64,000 bases of DNA from CAVVGZ01 sp963841845 (GTDB lineage: Bacteria > Chloroflexota > Anaerolineae > Anaerolineales > Anaerolineaceae), in contig CAWJEG010000005.1 of NCBI GenBank assembly GCA_963841845.1, positions 62,001-126,000 of the forward strand. Direction: 5' to 3'. The notes below the pieces were generated by a model. That model was not told the origin of the DNA and searched no databases. It saw only the letters and a list, made by a program, of their open reading frames with translations. Position 1 is the stretch's first letter, and each line of letters starts with the position of its first letter. The position numbers and the translations under genes were made by a program. Below, one piece after another: positions 53,638 through 63,823 of the stretch.

Positions 53638-55374
53638 TTATTTGAGTTCATACACCAGTTGTCCGTCCAACTCATTCATGAAAACCAATCCCAGATCCTC
53701 CACTTTATTCCTTACCCCGGGTAAATCGGCATATTCATCCATCTCAATTAATACATACTTAACGTTTAGATCACGCAGAAGATCGGCACTGGCTTTATCC
53801 GGAAACGCTTCCAGGATTGGACTTATCCGGGCATACTGAGCCGGAGGAAAGGCATTGAAGAAACCGCCAACATAGGGCTTACCATGTGTCAGGGTGTAAA
53901 AAGTCTGTTCCTGATCCTCCGCCAGGCGGAAAGGCATTTGTACCAGGGCACCTGACCCCGGTTGCTCTTTCAACCAGTAATCCACCTCCCTGGCTTTGAT
54001 CCCCGATAGTTCGTTATAAGGACCGGGATATATATCTATGAACACCAGGGCAAACAAAACAAATGCTAATAACGCTTTTTTACCCTGTGGGGTGTATTCG
54101 AAAAGCTTTGCAGCTCCATACCCTGCCGCGGCGGAAATAAAAAGAATCGCAAAAATACCAAATCGCATTAATGCGCGCAGTTTCGCAAAATACGGGACTG
54201 TGTAAAAAAACAGGTAACCGGGAAGGGGGAGCGGTGTTTCACTGCGACCCAAAATGTTTTTAAGGAACTCTGGCAGATTGACCATAACCGAGGCACCATT
54301 CCAATGCAGGTCGATACCCATGGCGAGGACGATGGAAAATAGGCTGCCCCACATCAATCCGCGCAGCAGTAACCTGTGGCTGCCATATGTTCCCTTAATA
54401 AATCCGAAAATAGCCAAAGATACGGCTACAACTCCCAGGTAGAGTGTACCTTCTACCCACATTTCGCGATTGAAGTGATCACCAACCCATTGACCCCATA
54501 AAAAGTGATCTGTTGACGGGAGAAAAAAATCGGTTGGGCTGGCTGAATAAGGGCGGACTATGCTGATATTCCTGTCGGGCAGCCCCCCCTGCTGCTGTAA
54601 GGATACGTATGGAGCAATCGCCAACAGTATCACCGGTAACGATACTGCAGCAGCAACAGCAACATTTTTCCAAAATCGGGAGGATTTAAGCAGTTCTCTT
54701 TGATAGAACAGAATTGAGACCAGGGCTATGAATCCGCTGACCAGTAAGGTCATGTAAAGATAATATTGTGATGTCAGCGCAATTAAACCCAGCGAAAATC
54801 CTGCCAGGAGAGAAATTTTCCAATTAAAATCGCGCCTTTCAAGAATATCAAAAAAACTCATGAAAAAAAACGGAAACCATTGGATACCGGATAGATTCAA
54901 ATGGCCAATTCTAAAATGTGCAAAATGGTATGGGGTAAAAGCGAACAGGCTCCCGGCGATCAGAGCAGGCACTATACTGCCTGTCACCCGGTAAATCCAT
55001 AAATACATTCCCAAACCGGCCAGGATAAATGTCAGCATCATTACGGCGTTATAGGCAAAAGTTGGACCCCATATTTGGCTGAATGGCAGTGCCATGGCAA
55101 TTTGTATCGGTGTAATTTCTGTATAAGCCAGGCTCCATCCTTCCGGGTAATTCAGGAACCAAACATTAAATGGATTAACACCCAGGGCAAACAAGGCTTT
55201 CTGTACCCATCCAATCATCCAGATGAAGTAAATGTTATCCCCGATCCGGCCGACGATTTGATCGCCCATTTTCATAACCAACGGCCAGGTCATGATCAGG
55301 GTCAAAATCAAAAAATAGAGAATAACCCCAACCCAGGTGTGTTTCCCGAAAAATGAGCGAATAGAGTTCGTCAA
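53638..55374 (-). CDS. Multi-spanning membrane protein, YfhO/GT-C-like
   Basis: About 578 residues with about 11-12 TM segments: IMTWPLVMKMGDQIVGRIGDN after TM1, YPEGWSLAYTEITPIQI, FTPYHFAHFRIGHLNLSG and an outer C-terminal domain ending NVKYVLIEMDEY. These loops resemble the family of YfhO-like and related undecaprenyl-sugar glycosyltransferases. The start is uncertain: the frame opens at TTG 55458 within the oxidoreductase gene, while TTG 55374 gives a normal N-terminus (MTNSIRSFFGKHTW) but has no ribosome site close by. Confidence 0.75.
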   Translation of the reverse strand: MTNSIRSFFGKHTWVGVILYFLILTLIMTWPLVMKMGDQIVGRIGDNIYFIWMIGWVQKALFALGVNPFNVWFLNYPEGWSLAYTEITPIQIAMALPFSQIWGPTFAYNAVMMLTFILAGLGMYLWIYRVTGSIVPALIAGSLFAFTPYHFAHFRIGHLNLSGIQWFPFFFMSFFDILERRDFNWKISLLAGFSLGLIALTSQYYLYMTLLVSGFIALVSILFYQRELLKSSRFWKNVAVAAAVSLPVILLAIAPYVSLQQQGGLPDRNISIVRPYSASPTDFFLPSTDHFLWGQWVGDHFNREMWVEGTLYLGVVAVSLAIFGFIKGTYGSHRLLLRGLMWGSLFSIVLAMGIDLHWNGASVMVNLPEFLKNILGRSETPLPLPGYLFFYTVPYFAKLRALMRFGIFAILFISAAAGYGAAKLFEYTPQGKKALLAFVLFALVFIDIYPGPYNELSGIKAREVDYWLKEQPGSGALVQMPFRLAEDQEQTFYTLTHGKPYVGGFFNAFPPAQYARISPILEAFPDKASADLLRDLNVKYVLIEMDEYADLPGVRNKVEDLGLVFMNELDGQLVYELK

Positions 55375-55405
55375 TTTATTATTAACCCGATGTTCTATAT
55401 GTTCC

Positions 55406-56393
55406 TCAGAGTTGGATTGGGCGCTTTCGGGCGCTTGACTCCAGTGCAGCCAAAGCAATCCTTAACACCTGGATACCATCCTGCAGAGGAATAATTGGTT
55501 CCTCGTTCCGTTTAATCATATTGATAAAATGACGGATTTCATCTTTAAATAGATCATTCCGTTCAAAACCAGATGGAGCAGAAATCATCTCCCAACACCC
55601 GGTGTTGGCACGAAATAGCCGGGCAAAGTTATCTGAATGGTCCCACTGGACTGATCCATCTGTTCCAATAATTTCAAACCGGTAGGAGGGAGGGCGTTGG
55701 TAATAATCCAGGTGTACACTTCCTACAGCACCATTCCCGAATTGGAGCAGGATTTCAGCTACGTCCTCGGAAGGGATACCCAGGCTGGCAATATTCCCGG
55801 TAAAAGCAAAGACATTTTCTACTTCTCCTAAAAGCCAGCGCAGGTAATCAATAGGATGGCACAGGGTAAGAACAGCCCCCCCACCCATCCCTGGGTCAGC
55901 GCTGTAAGTGGTTCGGTAATCTTCCCAAGGATGCCAACCCGGCATGTAATCGCCATAATGTGCCCGAGCAGATAATGGTCTACCAATTGCCCCCTCCTTT
56001 ATCCATCGATGGATCTGCAAAAAACAGGGATGGAAGCGGAATTGGAATCCCACCAAGACTTTCGAACCACCTTCTTTAATAGCAGCTTGAAAATCCTCCA
56101 ATCCGGTAAGGCTATGCGAAATGGGTTTTTCAATCAAGATATGGCAGCCTTGGCGGGCTGCAGGAATGGCAACATCCAGGTGGGCAGATGTAATATTCGC
56201 CACGATAACAGCATCCGGTTTCTCATCCAACGCTTGCTGTAATATTAGTAAAAACCGGGAAAGATTCCAACTCATCCAGCGGCAATGTGCTGTGACCGGT
56301 GCGATACAGGAGGATATCCTGCTCCCCTAAAGCCAGTAAATTGCGCAGATGCCTGCGTCCTGCGGATCCAAATCCTGCAATTAAAAATTTCAT
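55406..56393 (-). pseudogene. Gfo/Idh/MocA-family oxidoreductase, frameshifted near 56243
   Basis: NAD-dependent sugar oxidoreductase. The N-terminal Rossmann part is read from ATG 56393 (AGGAG above it) as MKFLIAGFGSAGRRHLRN to FPVFTNI; the next frame continues QALDEKPDAVIVANITSAH, CHILIEKPISHS, the catalytic region GGGAVLTLCHPIDYLRWL and the C-terminal Gfo-like sheet. One extra base in TAATATTACAG separates the two. Whole length would be about 328 residues. Related enzymes act on UDP- or GDP-sugars in surface-glycan loci. It overlaps the frame of the next gene downstream by some bases. Confidence 0.85.
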
Positions 56394-56403
56394 TGGCTTT
56401 CTC

Positions 56404-57869
56404 CTAATCAGGTACTCCCAAAGGTTTTTCAGGGAGTCCAAGTTTATTCAGCAAGAAATTTGCTGTCCTTATCCCGGATAAACCGTCCTGGTATGTACAT
56501 TCGTCACAAATAAAGGCGTTTCTTTTCTCCAGATCAGCTCCTGGTTCTTTCAGATATCCATTAATCGCACCAACCAATTCATCCATATCCAGGGCGACCT
56601 TTCCAGCACCGGAGCGGCGGAAACGGTCGTGGGTGGGCCAATTGCCGATTTCGGAAAGTTTAAGGGAAAACCGGTTTGGTTTATTCCAGCCGCCGGGGGC
56701 ATCGAAACAAACACTTACAACCGGGGTGTTATGGATGGATGCTTCGACCACCATTGTGGAATATACCGTCAGAAATACATCCGCATAAGCCATCATCGAG
56801 GTTTTCTCCGGCATATCCTCACCGGAATAATACCCCATTTCCCCCCCCAGCGGGACAGGTTCCACAACATGGATGTGAGGTGATGTATCTGCCAGTTTTT
56901 GAATTGCACGGCGTTCTTCTGCAAATAATGGCTCTTCCATAAAATGGTTGGGATGCAGACGGATAAGCAGCTGGCAGGACTCTGCCAATGAATCGCTGGA
57001 AACCAGCCGTGCCAGTGCTTCAATATTTTGATAATTTGGAGAAAAGGTAATAAAACTGCAGGCATATGCGAGCAGCTTCCGATTTCGGATCCAGTCCGTG
57101 TAGGTGGTAGTATTCCTGCCGGGGCATCAGCCAGGTTTTTCTAAAATATCCGTCATAGGAAGGGATACCTCCTATATGAACCCTGCCAGGGTCCCAATCC
57201 GATCCAAGAACAAGTTCCTCTTTTTGAATATCTGACCAGCAGTTTATCCAGTCTACCCTGGCACCGGGAATACTGTAAGAACTCGGATTGTCCCAGCCAA
57301 CCACAACCGCAGCAGTAGGTACACCCAGCCTTCCAGCCTGTCGCAGGAGATAACGGTCCATCCTCCAGCCTGGAGTACTGGCAACGACCAGGTCTGGCTT
57401 GTATCTATCAAATAAATCTCCATAGAGATCCGGGCTGAATTTCATTTGATGATTTACCAGCCAATGGCGGGCAGTTCTTGAGTCTTCTCAGCCCGGCAAT
57501 GGCAGCTTTCATGAAAGGCATTAACGCTTTTCGCCTGCCAGTGGCTTCAAAATTAACCTGTTGAATGTGGCTGTCCATGGCTTCGGTATTGATACGATTT
57601 GAACCCCCTACCCGGCGGAGGAAATTTAACCACCATTGTTCGGTTGATTTTTGACTGTCCTGGTATTTTCTTGCCTCAGCCAGGCGCAATCCTTCCACAG
57701 TCAGTCCGGGTTTGCCAAACTGAAGAGCAATCTTATCTTTCAAACCATCATCCGTGAGCAGGATGACCTCCACCCCGGCTTCCAGGAGTGTTGGCAGGAC
57801 ATCGGTTTGAAGAAAATAGACAATAGCCAATCCATGGTCGGCGCTGATGAAAATTTTCATTGATGACAT
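56404..57869 (-). pseudogene. GT-B-like glycosyltransferase, broken by two frameshifts
   Basis: Three frames in order make one protein of about 488 residues. Part 1 (57869 to about 57470) starts MKIFISADHGLAIVYFLQTDVL; part 2 (to about 57060) has YKPDLVVASTPGWRMDRYL and SIPGARVDWINCWS; part 3 (to 56404) has QLLIRLHPNHF and YADVFLTVYSTMVVEASIHNTPVVSV, the sugar-nucleotide region of CDP-glycerol-transferase-like GT-B enzymes. Joins lie near 57450-57480 and 57045-57075. Each missing segment is found in the neighbouring frame, so the coding content is complete. Confidence 0.75.
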
Positions 57870-57914
57870 GAATTAATCCTGATCCTGTATTCACCCATTA
57901 TTACCATGAAATAT

Positions 57915-58875
57915 TTAGCCGCGGTCATAATAGGTTCGAAAAATCCAATCATATAAAGAAAGTAGAGTACGCTTAATAGGCGGTAAATCAAACCATTTAT
58001 TGGTTTTTGATGATTTCATCCGGGCTTCCGTTTTGGACACCATGGCTGGGATATTTCGCAGGGTATTGGACAAATTCATAACCAGTGGTTCAACGGGCAT
58101 CAAGCGGAGATACCCGGCATCATTGATACGCTGGTCGAGCTGGCGAACCTGTCCCATTGGCCGGGTCATTGAAAAGGGTAAAAAACGGCTGCAGGACATC
58201 TTTACGTGCCAGGAACTGCCAGTGGGAAGCACCTACAATCGCAGAAACTCCATGGTAGGTCAATTGAATGTCTCTGGAACTTTCATAATGAGCACGGATT
58301 TCCGCTTCCGATTGAGCCAGGCTGAGATCAAATTCCCTGAAGACTTCATATGGGATGATATTGCCTTCGTTTACGATTACATCTGTTTGGGTATTTGCCC
58401 ACTGAACCGTACTGGTATAAAATTCCGCGGGTGTACGGAACGGTCGGGATGTGACCATGCCGACATTTGGATAACTCTCCAAAATCTTGAGGGATTGCGG
58501 CAGCCAGCCATCATAGAATAGACAGTCATTGTCTGCATAGGCGATGATTTCACCGGGTGCTCCGCCAAGCATAATATTCCAGGCGCCCCCTTTGCCCAGG
58601 TTTTTTTCTGAGAGGAGAAGGTATTGAATTCGTCCATTTTCCTTCTGGTCAACCAGGTATTCCACAACCTCCGCGCAGGACCCATTATCAAATACCAACA
58701 AGTCATAAGGGATATGTGTGTTTTCCCGCAGACTGGCCAGGCAGGCTTGCAAGACATCCAGCATTTCAGCATAAAAGCCACTCAAAAATGGGATGTAATT
58801 GAGGATGGCTATCGTTATTTGCTTCGGTGTGTCAACATTTTTTACATATTTTGCAGGGTTCTGGCCCACGCGCAT
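57915..58875 (-). pseudogene. Glycosyltransferase family 2, frameshifted near 58165
   Basis: GT2 enzyme of about 320 residues. From ATG 58875 (GGAG six bases above) it reads ITIAILNYI, DLLVFDNGSC, NLGKGGAWNIMLG and the DxD-like AYADNDCLFYDGW. The frame leaves at about 58165-58180, where TTTTTTACCCTTTT gives homopolymer slippage; the next frame continues SMTRPMGQVRQLDQRINDAG and ends at 57915 with LYDWIFRTYYDRG. The gene is otherwise complete. It follows the fringe-like gene after 28 bases. Confidence 0.8.
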
Positions 58876-58903
58876 AGGATACTCCAATTAATAATAACGA
58901 AAA

Positions 58904-59836
58904 TTATCTCTTCTTATTCTTTTTCTTGCTTGCCTGCGACAGGCGCAGATTTTGAGAGGCTTTTTTCGGATGAAAGATGGTAAAAAACAACTGGGTCAAT
59001 TTCTTGGAATGAAGAGATACCTGGGGATAAATTTCTATTTCTCGCCAAAATTTTTTCCAGGTTAATTTTGCCGGGTGGACATCCTTTCCCTTCAGAAAAT
59101 AGTTGGTATCCTCCAGGGTAAAAATATTTCTTTCACCACCAGCCAGGCGGACATTCTCGTTGGATTCAGGCAAGCGGTAGTGAGCCTGACCTCCAGGAAG
59201 GTGTGAGTAATCATGATCCTGATGAATAATATCTATAGATGGCGTCGCATCCACAACCGGCCAGCCTTTTTGCCGTGCCTGGTATATCATCCAGTTGTCC
59301 CAACCAGCCCTGCCAATTGAGAACTCAGGGATTTCCCGAAAACACAACCTTGGGAAAATAAAATAATCACTGCCGCCGCGTGGATGAAGCCGGCCGCGTT
59401 TTTGTGTATCTGCCCACAAGCGCGCCTGCCAGCCCGGTGTGTAGGTCAGCGGAATCCCGATGCTGAGATCCCAGCGCTGGCCGACAGCCAGAAACTTTTG
59501 CAGTTTTTTACAAATTAATTTAGAACTGGTCAAGAAATTATCCATCACCAGGATATCTGCATTAACATATGCCAGCATCTCTCCGCTTCCATAAGCCCTG
59601 GCTGATTTAATAATTGAATTCACCAGGGGAGTCCCGAGAGAATTGGTTGCTATATCTGAAACGTGGATTACTTTCAGATCACGAGCGGCTTCACTTATCC
59701 CTTCGTCATTTCCAAGCAAAATCACTTCTACATCCGGCCCTAACTGCACCCAGGATTGGATTGCATTGCGTTGTATCATCGCAATATGCTGGTTCAGAAA
59801 GGGTTTCGGAGCTGTAAATATTGTAAGGGTCTTCAT
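58904..59836 (-). CDS. Glycosyltransferase-like protein (fringe-like GT-A)
   Basis: A 310-residue protein. MKTLTIFTAPKPF opens a GT-A Rossmann part; LAYVNADILVMDNF carries the DxD motif (NAD), and GGSDYFIFPRLCF, GRAGWDNWMIYQARQ and VDATPSIDIIHQDHDYSH follow, a pattern seen in hypothetical glycosyltransferases of surface-glycan loci. The C-terminus is very basic (SQASKKKNKKR). Lies between two other transferase genes. The family is not firmly known. Confidence 0.75.
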   Translation of the reverse strand: MKTLTIFTAPKPFLNQHIAMIQRNAIQSWVQLGPDVEVILLGNDEGISEAARDLKVIHVSDIATNSLGTPLVNSIIKSARAYGSGEMLAYVNADILVMDNFLTSSKLICKKLQKFLAVGQRWDLSIGIPLTYTPGWQARLWADTQKRGRLHPRGGSDYFIFPRLCFREIPEFSIGRAGWDNWMIYQARQKGWPVVDATPSIDIIHQDHDYSHLPGGQAHYRLPESNENVRLAGGERNIFTLEDTNYFLKGKDVHPAKLTWKKFWREIEIYPQVSLHSKKLTQLFFTIFHPKKASQNLRLSQASKKKNKKR

Positions 59837-59848
59837 CAGATTGATTGG

Positions 59849-60640
59849 CTAAATAGTTACGTTATTTTCGGATAAGGATTGATCCACATCCAGGTATGTT
59901 TTGTGTTGAACCATGGCATTAATATTGGCTAACTCAGGCTCATTTTCAAACAGCTTCAGTACATCAAGCCATGTGAAATCCATCCTGCCATGGAAGCGGG
60001 TAATGATCTCCCGGATTAGTGCCAGATCCTCAGCCGTATCAACAGTCCAACGCCTGTCACCGTAGTTAATCGGGTAATCTACCTGCAACATCCTGAATCG
60101 ACCGGGTTTTTCATAAAAAAATGGCATCACATGTTCTCGTTCATAAGGCTGGTCAGCCAGATTCCATGCCGTTTCAAGCGCCTGCATGGTGACAACCTCT
60201 GTATCCATGCCGATTGGATAGGTTCGTTTGAAAGGAGGTGGCAGCCGGTTCGCGGCGAAATCCACGCCATTTTCAAGAAATTTATGAATTGTTTCATCAA
60301 TTAATCCCGGGTCAATTAGCGGGCAATCTGATGTAAGCCTCACAATGATATCCGCCTGGTATTGCCTGGCAGTTTGATAATATCGATCCAATACATCTGA
60401 CATGCTTCCGCGGGTTACCGGATAACCTTTTTGCATACAAAAATCGACAATGAGGTCATCGGATGTTTCAGTCGTTGTGGCAACCACTACTTCGCTAACG
60501 AGTTTTGCCATACGAGTCCGTTCAACGACCCAGGCCAACATGGGCTGCCCTCCGATATCCAACAGGACCTTATTTGCCAGCCTTTTTGATTGGAGGCGGG
60601 CCTGGACGATCGCCACAATGTTTGGCCTGGAAGTGATCAA
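59849..60640 (-). CDS. spsF: SpsF-like cytidylyltransferase
   Basis: A 263-residue nucleotidyltransferase of the NeuA/KdsB class. Motifs: IVAIVQARLQSKRLANKVL (nucleotide loop with RxxS), GGQPMLAWVVERT, VVATTTETSDD, TSDCPLIDPGLID and WTVDTAEDLALI with the metal Asp. In Bacillus spsF stands beside spsE, as here. It probably makes a CMP-linked acidic sugar. TTG 60640 overlaps the TGA of the GT4 gene (TTGA), with GGGAG 10 bases upstream. It is the third cytidylyltransferase in the window. Confidence 0.88.
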   Translation of the reverse strand: MITSRPNIVAIVQARLQSKRLANKVLLDIGGQPMLAWVVERTRMAKLVSEVVVATTTETSDDLIVDFCMQKGYPVTRGSMSDVLDRYYQTARQYQADIIVRLTSDCPLIDPGLIDETIHKFLENGVDFAANRLPPPFKRTYPIGMDTEVVTMQALETAWNLADQPYEREHVMPFFYEKPGRFRMLQVDYPINYGDRRWTVDTAEDLALIREIITRFHGRMDFTWLDVLKLFENEPELANINAMVQHKTYLDVDQSLSENNVTI

Positions 60641-61776
60641 TTTAATTTGACTCCCTCAGTTCTGGATTTAGATAATGAAATTGCCATTTCATATGCCTCC
60701 AGCAATTTTTGGAAATTTTTTGATCCATCTGCGCGTTCAATTGCAAGGCGGCGGCAGGAGTTTCCCATCATCTCCAGGCGGCTTTTCAAGTCGAATGAAT
60801 TGAGTATCCCCTGCGCCAGGTCATTTTCATCTCCACTTCTGAAGAGCCAGCCTTGCTCATCCTGTCCTATCCATTCCCGATTTCCGGGAATATCCGAAAC
60901 AAGTACTGGCACTCCGCAAGCCAGGGATTCCAAAAGCGAGACTGATGAACCGTCACTGTAGGAAGCGCTTAGATACAGATCAGCAGCCCGATACCAATCA
61001 GGCAACTCTTCATTAAGAACATTTCCGCCCAGGTACACCTTGTCTTCCAACCCATTTGTTTCGATCATCGACTTTAAGGCAGCAGCCTGCGACCCCTGGC
61101 CTAAAAGGATTAATCGCAATTGCGGGATCGTCTGAACGCATCGGGAAAAGGAACGAATGATTAAATCTACCCCGTAGACAGGTTCCCAGGACCGCAGGGA
61201 AAGCAGCACAAAGCAATCCTGCCAACCCAACTCCTGGCGTAATTGGGAGTTCGTTCCTGGTGAAAAGTGATGAATATCCACACCCCACGGAAAAAGAATG
61301 GTCCTCTCAACAGGGAAGCCCAATTCCACTGCCCGGTCTTGCACCGCATAACAATCACCTAAAAAAACAGCGGTCCTTTTGAGTGCAAAACGGCTTTTCC
61401 ATTCTGAGATGCGGCTGTGTCTGCTTTCCAGGAGCAAATCGGAACCCCAGGACATGGATACGAGTGGTTTAAAACCCGCCAAAGCAGCCAGGAAGGCCGT
61501 CGTCGGGACCGGTCCAGCATGAATCAAATCAGGACAAATCTCCTTGATTACCCGACGCAAATCGGTCACAAGGCTTAAATAGCCTGGTAATGAATGTTTG
61601 TTTTGGCCTCCCGCCCATTTCACCTGCGTGACCTGATCCGGTAGCGGTCGTTCTTCCAGTACCGGCTGCTTATTTTCAAGGCGTAGATAATAAATCACAT
61701 GACCGGTTCCTGACAGATATGACAGGAAGCGATGATCATGGGGAGTATAATCACGCGAAAAATAGATTATGCGCAC
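60637..61776 (-). CDS. Glycosyltransferase family 4 (GT-B)
   Basis: About 379 residues: VRIIYFSRDYTPHDHRFL at the start, LIHAGPVPTTAF, FPWGVDIHHFSP, RSWEPVYGVDLIIRSF, and the retaining-GT4 signature SDGSSVSLLESLACGVPVLVSD with the ExxxxxxxE pattern. The start is GTG at 61776, overlapping the TAG of the NeuB gene by one base, with GGGGAAAT before it; a frame opening at 61815 lies inside that gene. It probably transfers a neutral sugar. Confidence 0.92.
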   Translation of the reverse strand: MRIIYFSRDYTPHDHRFLSYLSGTGHVIYYLRLENKQPVLEERPLPDQVTQVKWAGGQNKHSLPGYLSLVTDLRRVIKEICPDLIHAGPVPTTAFLAALAGFKPLVSMSWGSDLLLESRHSRISEWKSRFALKRTAVFLGDCYAVQDRAVELGFPVERTILFPWGVDIHHFSPGTNSQLRQELGWQDCFVLLSLRSWEPVYGVDLIIRSFSRCVQTIPQLRLILLGQGSQAAALKSMIETNGLEDKVYLGGNVLNEELPDWYRAADLYLSASYSDGSSVSLLESLACGVPVLVSDIPGNREWIGQDEQGWLFRSGDENDLAQGILNSFDLKSRLEMMGNSCRRLAIERADGSKNFQKLLEAYEMAISLSKSRTEGVKLN

Positions 61777-62843
61777 TATTTCCCCAGAAGAGTCCAGGAC
61801 AAAGCCTGTCCGCACTCTATGTCTTCTAAAACACGGCAGCCAATTATTTTTTCAATTTCGTGCGGTTTTATAGCAATTGCTTCCGATGGTCGAAGCACAT
61901 CCAACATATCGCGCTTAATTTGTTCGCCTCTGGAAATATTCCTGGCTGCCCTTACACAGCGACGCTGAACAACGGATGTTTCTTTCTCATTTCCGGAAAT
62001 AAATTTGTCACCCGACCCCAAAGCACGTTCTAACCGGCGTGTATTCTCGATCATCTCCGCCCAGGAATCCGGATCCATGGAGAAGGGATGATCCGGTCCT
62101 TCCCTTTTCTGGTCATCCGTGAAATGCTTCTCGATCACCCTGGCTCCCAGGGCAACTGCACCCAGGACAGTTGCATGGGCGGGTGTGTGATCGGATAATC
62201 CCAGGATAAGATCTGGAAACATGCTGTGATATGTCTGCAATACGCGTAAATGGATATGGTCAAAATTCTCCAGGCTGGCAGTATAGTTCGTATTACACTG
62301 CATAAGCACAAGCTGCGGATTAATTGCCAAAATGGTATGAACTGCTCTTTGAACATCACAAATCGTGGCAGCACCGGTTGCCAAAAGGATCGGTTTTCCT
62401 TTATGGGCCATTTTCTCAAGTGCTTCCAGCCAGTCAATATCACCTGAACCTATTTTGTAAGCCGGAACATACTCTTCAAGCATGTCAATTGCTTCAAAAT
62501 CGTATGGGGAAGAAAAATAATCCAATCCGGCTTCATCACAGGTATTTTTTAATTCGGGTGTCCATTCAAATGGTATCGAGGCTGACTTATAGACCTCTAC
62601 GACGGATTTTTTCCATTTCGCCTGGTGGGATAGCTGGTCGCCAAGCCGGTCAAATCCATATGCAGAAACAATTTTTAATGCCTGAAAATTTTGAAATTTG
62701 GCAGCGTTTGCTCCAGCCTGTTTTGCCAGGCGTATCAGTTGTTTTGCCCTTTCAAGGCTTCCATCGTGGTTCGCTGCTATGTCGGCAATAAAATAGGCGG
62801 GGTGTTTTTCCCCAATAATTTGGTTCCCAATATTTATGTCCAT
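61776..62843 (-). CDS. spsE: SpsE/NeuB-type nonulosonate synthase with SAF domain
   Basis: A 355-residue PEP-condensing synthase. TIM barrel: YFIADIAANHDGSLERAKQL, ANAAKFQNFQALKIV, YKIGSGDIDWLEAL, LLATGAATICDVQ, ILGLSDHTPAHATVLGAVALGA and EKHFTDDQKREGPDH; the C-terminal 60 residues (VVQRRCVRAARNISRGEQIKRD) form the SAF/antifreeze-like domain missing in the other copy. AGGAGATTGAG precedes the ATG. With SpsF and the RmlD/SpsK-like gene it resembles the Bacillus sps arrangement. Confidence 0.92.
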   Translation of the reverse strand: MDINIGNQIIGEKHPAYFIADIAANHDGSLERAKQLIRLAKQAGANAAKFQNFQALKIVSAYGFDRLGDQLSHQAKWKKSVVEVYKSASIPFEWTPELKNTCDEAGLDYFSSPYDFEAIDMLEEYVPAYKIGSGDIDWLEALEKMAHKGKPILLATGAATICDVQRAVHTILAINPQLVLMQCNTNYTASLENFDHIHLRVLQTYHSMFPDLILGLSDHTPAHATVLGAVALGARVIEKHFTDDQKREGPDHPFSMDPDSWAEMIENTRRLERALGSGDKFISGNEKETSVVQRRCVRAARNISRGEQIKRDMLDVLRPSEAIAIKPHEIEKIIGCRVLEDIECGQALSWTLLGK

Positions 62844-62885
62844 CTCAATCTCCTGAACCAGGACCGTTCAATTTGTGAACTTCAT

Positions 62886-63803
62886 TTACCTTAATATAAA
62901 TGACTGTAATTGCTGCGGATAATTCGTTTTATATAAACCATAAAAACTTTCCAGGCAGGTATCCTGGTCTGGAAGGGGTCTATTCAAATGCTGTTTTAAT
63001 TTATCAACATTTAATGTTAATTGCGGAGATCGGTTTGCAACCAATCCTGCTTCACGCCAGGATGTAGGGATGACCTTCGATTCATTAAATCCGAATTTGC
63101 GTGCAATCCTGCATCCAAATTCATACTTGGAAAGGCATTCATCGTTAACCACATGATATAACCCTTTTAAGTCCATTTTTGCCATTTGCATCAAAAGGTC
63201 CGATAACTGGAATACATGAAATGGGCAAAAATAAACATCGGTAAATCCCATCATGCTTTTTCCAGCAGAAAGCTGGTTAACAAATAGTTCACCCAGGCTG
63301 CGTTTTCCGGAGAGACTGAATCCGTAAAAATTTACCCGGGCAATAATGCAGTCCGGATTTGCATCTGCCACCATTTTTTCACCAGCCAGTTTGGTTTCAG
63401 CATACTTATTAATTGGATTGGTTGCATCGGTCTCAGAATAATTTCCAGCCTTGCCATCAAATACGGCGTCAGTTGAGAGATGAATCATTTGAATTCCCAA
63501 CCTGGATGCAATGGACGCTAATTCACCCGCCAAATCGGCATTTATTCTTTTTGCCAGATCAGGATGGTTTTCACAATCGTCTACATTGGCCACAGCCGCA
63601 CAATGGATCAGGAGATCGGGTTTGATTTCTTCAAGAAGCGGCGATAGAACGGTGAAATCACCCAGGTCAACCTGTTTCATTTCAAATGGGGTATTGGTGA
63701 GGGAGAGTTTATTACTGGTCCCGGTAATTTGATGCTGGTGATTCAGATGCAGGGCAAAATTTATTCCAAACAATCCACTTGCCCCGGTTAAAAGAATTTT
63801 CAT
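62886..63803 (-). CDS. RmlD/SpsK-like dTDP-4-dehydrorhamnose reductase family protein
   Basis: A 305-residue extended SDR. The cofactor loop is LLTGASGLFGINFALHLN; LIHCAAVANVDDCENHPDLA and STDAVFDGKAGNYSETD are typical of RmlD; YAETKLAGE carries the Tyr and Lys. The C-terminal MGFTDVYFCPFHVFQLSDL is also family-like. It may reduce a keto-sugar, such as a dTDP-4-keto-hexose, for the locus; no RmlA, B or C gene is in the window. AAGG precedes the ATG. Confidence 0.88.
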   Translation of the reverse strand: MKILLTGASGLFGINFALHLNHQHQITGTSNKLSLTNTPFEMKQVDLGDFTVLSPLLEEIKPDLLIHCAAVANVDDCENHPDLAKRINADLAGELASIASRLGIQMIHLSTDAVFDGKAGNYSETDATNPINKYAETKLAGEKMVADANPDCIIARVNFYGFSLSGKRSLGELFVNQLSAGKSMMGFTDVYFCPFHVFQLSDLLMQMAKMDLKGLYHVVNDECLSKYEFGCRIARKFGFNESKVIPTSWREAGLVANRSPQLTLNVDKLKQHLNRPLPDQDTCLESFYGLYKTNYPQQLQSFILR

Positions 63804-63823
63804 TGAGTTCTACCTTTTATAAA

